Source: Littorina saxatilis (Eukaryota > Mollusca > Gastropoda > Littorinimorpha > Littorinidae). From it: 64,000 nt of DNA. The DNA is taken from positions 37,864,959 to 37,928,958 of the forward strand of contig NC_090246.1 in the NCBI RefSeq assembly GCF_037325665.1. The letters run 5' to 3'. Positions 1-25,300 of the stretch are shown in pieces. How positions within the stretch are numbered: the first letter of the stretch is position 1; each line of letters starts with the position of its first letter. Made by a program: the position numbers and the translations under genes. Under the pieces are notes generated by a model that saw only the letters and a program-made list of their open reading frames with translations, had not been told where the DNA came from and did not search any database.

Positions 1-338
1 TGTGTGTCTGCCTGTCTAGTCTGTGTGTCTGCCCGTCTAGTCTGTGTGTCTGCCCGTCTAGTCTGTGTGTCTGCCCGTCTAGTCTGTGTCTGCCCGTCTA
101 GGCTGTGTGTCTGCCCGTCTAGTCTGTGTGTCTGCCTGTCTAGTCTGTGTGTCTGCCCGTCTAGTCTGTGTGTCTGCCTGTCTAGTCTGTGTGTCTGCCC
201 GTCTAGTCTGTGTGTCTGCCCGTCTAGGCTGTGTGTCTGCCCGTCTAGTCTGTGTGTCTGCCCGTCTAGTCTGTGTGTCTGCCTGTCTAGTCTGTGTGTC
301 TGCCCGTCTAGGCTGTGTGTCTGCCTGTCTCTCCTCCC
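1..338. repeat. 21-bp minisatellite
   Basis: About sixteen tandem copies of a 21-bp unit of the form TGTGTGTCTGCCCGTCTAGT plus C fill the left edge. Units differ mainly at CCCG/CCTG and AGTC/GGCT, and one unit has lost two bases. The array probably continues beyond the window. It lies in a KATNIP intron upstream of the first visible exon. Long Cys/Ser/Leu-rich frames across it are products of the repeat, not genes. Confidence 0.9.
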
Positions 339-533
339 TCAGTGAGTTTCACATGGGGCAGCTTTACTTGACATTGGACATGTCTGGTGAACTGTTGGTC
401 TGTCGGTTTCGCTGTTTGTCTGTCTGTGGGTCGGTTGGTCTGTCAGTCTGTCTGTCTTTTCTTATACAAGTCTTTAGGGGCTGTCTGTCCATGGGCATGG
501 CTGGTAAGTTTGAATGTGTGTGTGTGCATGCAT

Positions 534-602
<69 letters not shown>
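534..602. repeat. (TG)n microsatellite
   Basis: A nearly pure TG dinucleotide tract of about 70 bases in the same KATNIP intron. No coding signal is seen between 339 and 787 beyond this tract and TCTG-rich sequence. Confidence 0.95.
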
Positions 603-605
<3 letters not shown>

Positions 606-787
606 TGCCCGCCTGCGTGCGTGTAAGTATGTGCAAGTGTCTTGACTTGTTTGTCCAAATACATTGTTAATTTGTTTGTTTGTATTACCTGTTTATTGAT
701 CTTTGTTGTCTACTTTTAAATCAGTCCTATCTGTACCCAGAAAATCAGAAGTATAGAGTGAAGAAATGTTGTTTTGTGTCTGCGCAG

Positions 788-15179
<14,392 letters not shown>

Positions 15180-15855
15180 TGAAACAGGGCCAGATGAACT
15201 TCAAAGTTACATTCTTTATGCTACGACTCACCGAGTTCTGTGCCTGCTATTTTTTACTGAAAAGCTGTGTCTAAAAGGTTGTGTGCATACCGTGACTGAC
15301 AGTGGGTCGAGGGGTTTGATGTCTGAAAGGACAGTTATGTCTGTTTGAATCTACTTAAACATATCATTTGAAGTTGATGTTTCATTGTTTTTGTATCTGC
15401 TTGTGCTACCTGAGACAATCGGCAAGATGGTTTTGTTAGCCTGTTTGAATGTGTTTGTTGAGTTAATGAGCCAAGTCAAAAGAAAGATGCTGTTCTGTGA
15501 GTTTTGACAGATGTGGTAAGATGTTACTGTATATCCCATTTTTGTGTCTTTCTCATTTGTGTTTTTGAGCCTTCTAGACATGCATATATGAAGAAAGATG
15601 ATTTTTACACAGCGTATCAAAATTGTGTTCCGTCCTGTGGTTATCAGTACTTGTGTCATTGAGATCTGTAACAGGCATTATGAGTTACATGCTTAAGGGA
15701 AGTAGATGCATGCTTATGTGCTTGATGTAGAGTTTTTGAAAATCTTTGAAATTGCAATCTGAAACTGTTGAAAAAAGATCTTTGTTCCTGTGAATTCATT
15801 CAGAAAATGTTCAATTGTTGGGACACTCTTTTGTAATGTTACTGAAATGTGTTAA

Positions 15856-16276
15856 ACCATAGACCATTTATCCTGGACCGCCAACTAGCTCTCTCTCCCT
15901 ATTACGAGGTAGCGGCCTCTCGCATTTTGGAACCTACGCTTACATGCCTTTCAGAAATCAGGGGGATGTCATATCCGGTGTCGATTGTAAACATGGACGA
16001 AGTTGACGAGGTAAGTTCTGAAAATGCTAAAATAAACTCAGCAAAAGTGCATATGGAACATGTTTTTCGATGAGTTTTGTTAAGTTTAGTTTGGAGTTTT
16101 GGAAAATCCAGTTCATTGTCACCTCCCATTGTTACAAATAACTGGAGCGTGCTTTCTTTTCACTGTCTTCGAATCGCTGGCCTTTCAAACCGGACGTCAC
16201 GCGCCCCTGAAAGTTGAGAGTCGCAACCTCGAAGGGTCACGTGACAAGTTGGCGGTCCAGGCTATTTGGTCTATGG
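15856..16276 (+). mobile_element. TTAA-flanked MITE, 421 bp
   Basis: Inverted repeats of about 30 bp, ACCATAGACCATTTATCCTG at the left and its imperfect complement ending GGTCTATGG at the right, both running on through GGACCGCCAACT. TTAA flanks each side (15852-15855, 16277-16280), the target site used by piggyBac-type elements. Inside, ATG...NMDEVDEV leads to a GTAAGT donor-like site (16011-16016), as if the 5' end of a longer gene or transposase had been retained. Confidence 0.65.
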
Positions 16277-17818
16277 TTAAACCTACCCCGAGCAGCTGTA
16301 ACTATGTAATCTGAGGTGGGTTTTTTTATTATTGGAAAATGATAGGATTTTCTGCTATATTCTTGCATAATTTAAGCAGTGGCAGGTACAGAATTTTCTT
16401 CTGTATTTTGTACTCTATAAGCTTCAGATTTGGCTAACAGATTGTACCACTTTTACTTCATGCTTTTGTGTGGTCTAGTACTGCATATTATGTACACTGT
16501 GAGTATGTAATTCCCTTCGTCGTTGCTTACAATTTAAAATTTTTTGCTTCGTTATATTTGATATTCCGTCCAATTGTATTTTATTTGAAAGTATACATAC
16601 TGTGTTTAAGGTTACATCAGGGAAAAGGATCTTATTCTCATGGGGTGAATATGTAATTCTTGTATTTAAATGTTCAACACAAATCCATGACTTTTATTTA
16701 ATCCAAGGTCAGTCCAGTTTTGTCATGACCATGCAAGTCCATTCATGCTTGTTTGTTTATGATTTACTGGTATACCCGACAATTTTGTAACAATAGATTT
16801 ATGTAGAGGAACAGGTACGTACTCAATACTGGTACATGTACAGATTTTAACTGTTGTGGAAGAGAAAATGTGTCTTACACAGAGAATAAGCACCAGCCCA
16901 GCACCTTTAATGAATACTTACAATTTTGTAATGGCCATTTACAGTTACCTTTGTGTACAATTTGATATGTTCTGCATAAGTCAGGAATGTTGCTAGGATG
17001 CATTTTTTGCTAGGACATTTTTAGGCCATAAACGTAAAGTAATTTTCCAAGGTTTAAGGTTGTACTTGGCATCACCTTTCCCACACAGTGAAAAAGTTCA
17101 GCAGCTGAGCTAAAATGACAGCTAATTTTTTAGCTCATTTGAAATACGATTTTAGTTTAGTTGTTTCACCGACTGCCAACGCCATACAACATCCTGTTAA
17201 TTTACAAGGTTGTTGAAGTCAGCTCAGCTCTATGTAAATCTTTCCATGGTTAATAGAAGTGACTTCTCAGCATTGTTTGTGAAATCCTCACCATAATTTC
17301 TCCAAGAGTCATACACGGTCAGTGCTAGTCACATTTTCACCGATTGATATTTGTGACGCCTTGTGATATGATGAGGGAAGTTACGCGTTAGATATTTTCA
17401 GTTCTCGCTCAGTGATAGCGACCTGTGATACTTGTACTTGTGTGAATTTTTGGTTGTCAGTATACTTGCCCTTTTGCTTTTAGCTATAACAGTTTTATAA
17501 ATGATATCCATCCCCCACGGTAAAGGTCTGCATGGTCAGAAATGTGATTTGATGCATGGATCAAGGATCTATGGTTGTGTGTGTACATGTATTGTACAAT
17601 GTACATTATTATGTATGGGATAGATATTTTGAGGACTTGCCATTTGAGTTTCCATTTAACATACCAGATTTTTGTTAAACTTGAAATGCGCTCATCAGTC
17701 ATTTGGAGCAGAAATGGCAGTAACATATCATTCAGCACGTAGCTACTCTATTATTTGCACCTATCACTACTTAATTTTTCAAGTAATTCATTTTACAGTG
17801 TTTTACGAACTGTAGGTA

Positions 17819-17984
17819 CAGTGGAACCCCCTTTTAAGACCTGACCCTCCCCCCTTTTAAGACCTTACTTTTTCAGACTTTCTGTTCATAAACTCTGTAA
17901 ATTTACATCCATTTTGAGACTCCCTCCTTTTTTAAGACCTGATTTTCTCAGATGTGTGGAGATCTTAAAAGGGAGGTTCCACTG
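17819..17984 (+). mobile_element. CAGTGGAACC MITE (TA target), copy 1
   Basis: 166-bp element with inverted repeats CAGTGGAACCCCCTTTTAAG and a complementary end CTTAAAAGGGAGGTTCCACTG, flanked by TA. A second, more decayed copy is at 44376-44549, and fragments lie at about 28430-28510 and 36554-36590. Probably a Tc1/mariner-type MITE. It lies in the KATNIP-COX6B interval, where no gene is seen between 15180 and 19140. Confidence 0.75.
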
Positions 17985-18390
17985 TACATACATAAGTGTA
18001 CAGACGACTTTGTTAAATTCACTAAGGTGCCATATTTTCACTGTGTGCCTGAAATGAAGTTGGTATTTTCTTGAGTTTATTTCAGTTTAAAGCAGTTAGG
18101 TTGAGCGTCTGTTGAGGGAATGGTTGAGGGAATGGCGAGTACTTGTAAACATTTAAAAGTGCTAACAAATGCAATCATCAGTGTTGTTTCATTCTGGTAC
18201 ATTCCTGTTGACAAATAACTTTCAAAACTGCGCCAGTATTTGTTTTAACTTACAATGTACATTAGGGCGCTGGTTGTGTAGCAGTATAGTCAAGTGTTAT
18301 ATTTGTGCTTCAATTTTACATGGTATTCAATGTTTTATCTCTTTGCATGTTTACACAAATTACATTCCATCTGCGATATAAAGTATGATT

Positions 18391-18755
18391 ACCCCCTGCG
18401 GGTTAGGGGAAAGAATTTACCCGACGCTCCCCAGCATGTCGTAAGAGGCGACTAACGGATTCTGTTTCTCCTGTTACCCTTGTTAAGTGTTTCTTGTATA
18501 GAATATAGTCAATTTTTGTAAAGATTTTAGTCAAGCAGTATGTAAGAAATGTTAAGTCCTTTGTACTGGAAACTTGCATTCTCCCAGTAAGGTCATATAT
18601 TGTACTACGTTGCAAGCCCCTGGAGCAATTTTTTGATTAGTGCTTTTGTGAACAAACAATTAACAAGGGGCTCTATCCCATCCCCCCCCTTTCCCCGTCG
18701 CGATATAACCTTGAACTGTTGAAAACGACGTTAAACACCAAATAAAGAAAGAAAG
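18391..18755 (+). mobile_element. SINE-like retroposon, about 365 bp, copy 2
   Basis: Near-identical to 12044-12413 and in the same orientation. A perfect 13-bp direct repeat ATAAAGTATGATT flanks it (18378-18390, 18756-18768), so this is a clean retroposition event. It ends in AAATAAAG(AAAG)n. Confidence 0.88.
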
Positions 18756-19145
18756 ATAAAGTATGATTGTATTGTAATGAGAGGTGTAACTGGGAGGTTG
18801 GATGGAAGGATGGAAAAAGGTGAATCGGTAAATGTTTGATTTCTAGCACACCAAGAGATGAGCTGTTCTTGTTGCCTAATAAATGTTGACAATTTTGTTA
18901 CAAACATTTTGTTTGAGTGCTTGTGAGAATGTGTGTAACGGAGATCACACACACAGTATGGTGATGGTGAACAAGCCGACAATGGCAAAACCGTTCTTCA
19001 CTGTGATACACTTTCACACGTGTCTCCTCTATTCAAGTGTGTTGATTATAGCTGTGCAGATAAAGTACACAGCTCACAAACACATTCACTCAATTCTGGC
19101 TAACATTCACACAAGAACAACAAATACATGTATTGTAACACTATA

Positions 19146-19151
19146 TTTATT
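19146..19151 (-). other. Probable COX6B polyadenylation signal
   Basis: AATAAA on the reverse strand (AGAAAATAAATATAG), about 200 bases past the COX6B stop. On the forward strand a CTAATAAATG at about 18877 could end a long KATNIP 3' UTR. The two genes are tail-to-tail. Confidence 0.45.
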
Positions 19152-19351
19152 TTCTGCTCTTTGTTAATGTTTCTCATACTGAGAAACAGAAAAAAAACCT
19201 TGTGCCCAGAATCAGTAACTCTAACCACTTAACATGTTCATTCAGGCTTCCCATGGACTACAAGGAAAATCAATGTTCTCGCAACACACACCACGAAGTT
19301 GTAAAAAGATCACAATGAGCACATGCATGCTGGTTGTTAGACGCTGAGCGA

Positions 19352-22300
19352 TCATATCTTGCCAGGAAACACTCCGCCTTCAATCTGCTCGTCCCATTTC
19401 TCCACCTGTAAACCGGCAAAATAAATTAAAACATGAAAAACAAGCACAGACTTGGTAAAAGTGAGTAAATAACTGACTTTATTGAGCGACAAAGCAACTT
19501 CTTGTTTTCCACTCTCTATATTCAAATTACACAAACACATGAAATTGTGGGCGAATACAGGAAGTCGGAATTTTGACAATCTAACAAGCATTCAGACATG
19601 TTTTGTAACCAGCAATAGCAGCAACCAGCTATATATATAAACTTGGCCAAAAAATTATTGCAACAATTTTCGCACGCTAAGAAAAGCATTAAAATGCAAT
19701 TCATTTTAGTTAAACTTTATATGCTCGAAAAGGTAATTATGTCAGCTGTACATATCATTTGTCTGATTGATGGTACTTTGTATTGGCATCCCGTAACAGC
19801 CTGTCAAACAAGGTCACCCCTAAAATCGACCTGACAAAAACCATAGCCCCGTATTTGAAAATCTGAAAAAAATCAGAATATGCACAAACCAAACACTTGT
19901 GACAACCATTGGAAAGGCCATTCAATTTCCTGTTCAGAACATTTTGTTTTATGCACCTGACTTCTCTAGTCTTTATGTAGCCTTTTGTCAAAGGCGGTAG
20001 GTGTCAACCATTTCAGAGGCCCAAAAAGGCACATTTTGCGGCCATTTTTGAGGGGGTCCTCCACCCAAAGAGCCATATCTGCTCAAGTTCTCAATGATTT
20101 GCTTTGGAAATTTTAGAAGTTATGACCAATAGGCTGACCTAAATTAAAAATTTTAAGAGTAAATTTTCATTTAATTAATATACTTACCCAACTCACAAAT
20201 AGCAATTAACTCTAGTTCAGTGCTGGTAACGCTGTACGCGTCCCCTTGGTAACCAAGGGAGACCACTCTAAAAAAGAAAGTGATCCATCCCATAATGCCA
20301 GACTATCAACAGTCCGACATCCTTAAGCGCGCGCATACGCCGCCATCTTATCATTCCAAAACGAAGCCCAACTCACTCTTTTTTAGACCCCAGTACCAAC
20401 CACAGCGGGGAGGTGGGAGGGAATAAACGTTGTGAGTTGGGTAAGTATATTAATTAAATGAAAATTTACTCTTAAAATTTTTAATTAAATTACATATCCA
20501 TACCCAACTCACAAATAGCAGATTGCTACTATAGGTGGCGGGTACTCACCAAAAATCAAAGTAGAAGGGCTTGTCCTGCTGCCACCATAGAAGGTAGTGC
20601 AAAACTGCCGTCTTGTCGAAAGGAGGAGATGTCTCTGAGATAATAATTCATGAAGACATCCTCCGATTTCCAATAGGCCGCCTCCAAAACATCAGCCAGA
20701 CGGCCTGAACGGAGCACTGCCACAGAGGAGGCCCATGCTCTCGCCTCATGAGTTCTTGCCGAAGTCAGGGGAAGTACTGCCCTAACCTCTCCGGACTGAG
20801 TATGCCACCAGGCGTAAGCTTACCTGATTAACGTGGATACCCACTTGGTCAAAGTCACCTTAGCAATATCTTTGCCCCTTGCCGTATTGGGAGAAATAAA
20901 AAGCAACTTTTGATTTTCCGAACGAATGAACTTCGTTCGAGACAGGTAACCGCTGAGCGTTCTGACCGGACAGTTAACTATGTCAGGGTCTCCAGGAGCA
21001 AGGATGTTGCTCAAGGCAGGAATGTTAATGACAGGAGAAATATGACCTGGTTTCTGATTTTTAGCTAAGAATTCTGGCCTGAATTTAAGAGATATGGAAC
21101 CATCCTTTTCGGTTGCAATATCTTTAGCTAAGCCAGATAAAGCATGAACCTCACTCCCTCTACGCGACGTAGCGAGCAAAGTTAGAAAAACCGCCTTGCG
21201 CGTTAGCCAAACTAGATGACTGTAACGGTTCAAACTCGTTAGAAGCCAAAAATCTCAACACAAGCATCAAATCCCAAGCAGGGAGCGGAGACTTCCCGCG
21301 CGCGGCCTTAAGGGAGGCGCCCTTAATAACACTAGCGACAACCCCGTCAAAAGTGATCTTATGGCCTAGCTGCCTTAGTGTTGACGAAATCGCGGACCTT
21401 CTAACACGAAGGGAAGAAGCCGAACCCCCCTGTCCAGCTAGCCAGGCTAAATGATTTGCTACCTGCATGGACCTCGGTGCCAAAGGCTTAACTCTGTTAA
21501 GACCACACCATTTCACCCAGGAGGCCCAGTGAGACGAGTAGACCGAACTGGTTGACTTCCTATGGGCATGCTTCACAAAGTCTATAGTGGCAGAAGAGGC
21601 CCCTGCCTTGAGCATAGCGCTTCTGACAGAATCCACCCTTGAAGGTTGAGGGCCTGAGGGTTCTCGTGAGGGATGCCCGACCTGGGTTGTAGGAGTTCTC
21701 CCTTTCTTACTGCGATGGGGATAGGCGGTCGAACCGCCAGTCGCAGCAAGTCCGGGAACCAGTGCTGGCTTGGCCAAAGTGGGGCAACCAGAACCAGCGC
21801 TGGCTTTTCCAGGTCGACCTTCCTGAGAACTTTGCCTAACAGGCAAAACGGAGGGAAGGCGTAAGCTGTCAGCCCTGTCCAATCCAGTTCTAGCGCATTC
21901 ACGCCCCACGCCAGAGGATCCGGGAAGGGGGATACAAACAGAGGAAGCCTCGCCGAATACCGAGTTGCGAACAAATCGATTTGAGGCTTCTCTATCTGCT
22001 CCCAAAGACGGTGTAGGGACTGGTGCGACAGAGTCCACTCTGAATGGACCACCTTGTCCCCTCTGCTCAGCGCATCTGCAAGGACGTTCAAGCTGCCCTT
22101 CAGAAAGATGGCTGACAGCAGAATATGATGCGAAGCGCACCACTTTAGAATGAGGCACGCACTGTCTGAGAGGCTGAGGGATCTCGTTCCGCCCTGCCTG
22201 TTCACGTAAGCCGCGACAGTCCTGTTGTCGGTGTGCAACCTGACATGACTGTTCTGAACGAACGGCAGAAAAGCTTGGAGGGCCAAAGAAACGGCCTCCA

Positions 22301-25300
22301 ACTCCAGAGCATTGATATGGCGCGTGGGAAGAGACAGGTTCCACGCCCCCGACGCCACATGCTCCCCCAGGTGAGCTCCCCACCCCGTCAGAGAAGCATC
22401 GGTGAACAGCTCGTTCTCTGGCGCCGGGCACACTATCGGGACTCCCTGTGAGACCCAGGGAAGGAGCCAGACCTGCGTGGTCGCGAAAAACCAGGTTCCC
22501 AGAGAAATCTGGGTGTCCCACCCCTGGGTTGACTGATCCCACCGGGCCTGAAGAGCTGCCTGAAACGGCCTCTTGTGTACCCTGCCCAGTGGGATAAGAG
22601 TAGCCATAGACTCCATCTGGCCAAGTACTGATGTCAGAACCCGTACACTGGCCAGATTCTCTCCGTGAAGCGCACGGAGCAAGTCTTGAAGTTTGGCCAC
22701 CCTCTTCTGAGACGGGCGGACCGACCAACTGAGCGTATCGAACTCCATCCCTAAGTAAGTGAACGTCTGGGATGGAACCAGTTCCGATTTGCCCAGGTTC
22801 ACAGAGAACCCGAGCTGGGCAGCCTGACTGAGCACCATGCGAGTATGGACGTGGCACAACTCCCTGTCCTGATGTAGGATAAGCCAATCGTCCAAATAAG
22901 CTCGCAGACGCACGCCCTCCTTGCGCACAAGAGCGCAGAGCTGACGTACCACGATGGTGAATATCCATGGCGCGAGAGAAAGGCCAAACGGCAGCGCCCT
23001 GAACTGATAGGCCTTGGCTCCCCAGCGGAAGCGCAACCACTTCCTGTCCGTAAAGTGCAGCATGACGTGGAAGTATGCGTCTGTAAGGTCCACCGAGGTA
23101 GCCCAATCGCCTGGACGAAGCGCCTCCCGCACAGAGGCCGGCGTCTCCATAGTGAACTTCACCGTCCGGAGATACATGTTCAGAGTTGACAGGTCCAGAA
23201 CTGGTCTCCAAGCCCCCGAGGCTTTCGGTACAACAAACAGTCTGCCGTAAAACCCCGGGGACCGTAAGTCCAAGACCTCCTCTATCGCCCCTTTCGAGAG
23301 AAGGGCTGTCACCTCCCCTTGCACCGCGGCTCTCGCCTCCGAATCCCTGGGGGGTTTGCAAAGCGGGATTATCCTGGTCAGAGGTGCTTTTTCCCCTGAC
23401 CAGAGAAGTCTGAACCCCGAACGAACGATCCCGGTAACCCACTTGCTGTCCACTAGCTGCAGCCAGGAAGAGAGGGCCCTGGACGGGCCGCCCGCCACAA
23501 CCAGTGCGGGAGCTACCGGGAAGGCCTGTTCGGGGGAGTTTCATTGGGGGTGGGGCTTGCGCCCCGACCCCCTAGAACCACCAAAGGATTGACCCCTCTT
23601 AGGGTAGGGCGCACCGCGACCTCTACCCCCCGAAGAGAAAGACTGTTTCTGTGCCTTACCGCCACCACCAGACGAGGATGTCTGAGGTTTGGCCGTAGAC
23701 CGCGACTGAGTCCGTGACTGAGACTGAGACTGAGGTTTGCCCTGAGCCTTAGGCAAACCCTGAAAGGCAATGCGGGCTATAGCGAGATCCCTCGCGTCCG
23801 CTGTCTCCTTCTGGAGAGCATCCAAAGAGGCCTGACCCAACAACGATCCCTCTGAAAACGGGGACACTTTCAAGAAATCAATCGTGGACTTATCACAAAT
23901 CCTCGATCCCGCTACAAACGCCGACCTCCTTGAATGCACGGCATGTGCGTAGAGGTTGGCTGAAATCGTCATCTGTTCCCTTGTCACCTTGGCCAAAGTG
24001 GCCAGAAGGGTAGACACGTCAAGCGCCGAAGCGTCGAACCTAAATTCGAAGGGGTCCAGCGAAGTCGCAATCGACCTCGAAAGAGACCGTTGCAGAGACT
24101 CTGACACTGACGTCAGTTCAAGCAACGACCTCCCTGCATCCTCAAGAGCCACCATCGAAGACTCGGTACACGGAAGCACAGTGTTAGGTCCGTACCCGAC
24201 TTCACGCAGCGAAGCAAGCTCAGGCGTCACTGGCAACACAGCCGTAGGCAACGCGAAAGGCTCAATCAGCTTAACAGGCCGGGGAGCAAGCTTAAATTTC
24301 TGAATGCCAGAAACAGCCCGATCCCCCGCCTTGGCCAACCACGGGAGAACGTCCTCAGGTGCATCACCACGTTGCGACAACAACGGCACCGCCGGTCCGT
24401 TCCTCCCTTTGAAAACCTTTGCCATAACATAGGCAACTGAGGATGACTCTTTAAACCGGAACTGACCAGAAACATTCTTGGCAGACCGGAAATCGTCAAA
24501 AGCAGGGTGGCAGAAGTCTCTCCTTGCTTCTCACCACCCCTTCCGGAAAGTATTTGGAAGCCGTCTCAGCTGCCAAAGCCACCGCGCTCGACAGCTTCAC
24601 CGGCAGGTTGAGAAGGGCGTCATCCACGGCCGTGGCATTGCCCTCCTCCAACCCTCCTTCCTGCTCGCTATCGCAGTCAGGTGGGTCAACGCCAGAGAGA
24701 CTTGCAAAGTCCTCGGAGTCACACCCAACATCCGTCCCCCCGGACGGAAATAGAACCGGCATACCCGACACTGAATCAGAGGTATATGCAGCGTTCTTAC
24801 GATTCACAGGGCTCCCTGCAACCGCTGACCTAGCACGATGCCAATGGCCAGAGATTGCAGGAGGGCTTTCACCACGCACGTGGCTTACTCTCTCCTGTGA
24901 TCGCACCCCACTGTCACCAGAGAACCTGGTAACTTGTGGGGAAGACATACCTTTAGAGAGCACAGGCTCATGCAGAAGGGACACCAGCCGACCATCAGCA
25001 TGCTGAGACGCATGCACTTCCGCCCGAACCACGGAAGAAGCAGCCACAGCGGAAGCCGCAGCGGGAGCTGAAGCGAAACCGGAAGTGGAAGGAGATGGTG
25101 AAGAACTGACTCTACCCAACGAAGAGACATCGAAGACGCCAGCCGGAAGTGCGCGAATCTCTGCTTTTGTCGACGACAAATCGGCCGCCAAAGTAGAAAC
25201 CTGTGTACTTAAAGTCAAAAGCAACGACGCAATATCGGCGGGAGACACACCTGAATCACCAGGAGCCCCCGTCGAAACAACCGGTTTAACAACATCTTTA

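Noticed and set aside
4-670. Long cysteine/serine-rich frames at the left edge
   Set aside because: They follow the 21-bp minisatellite and TG tract and are open in several frames at once.
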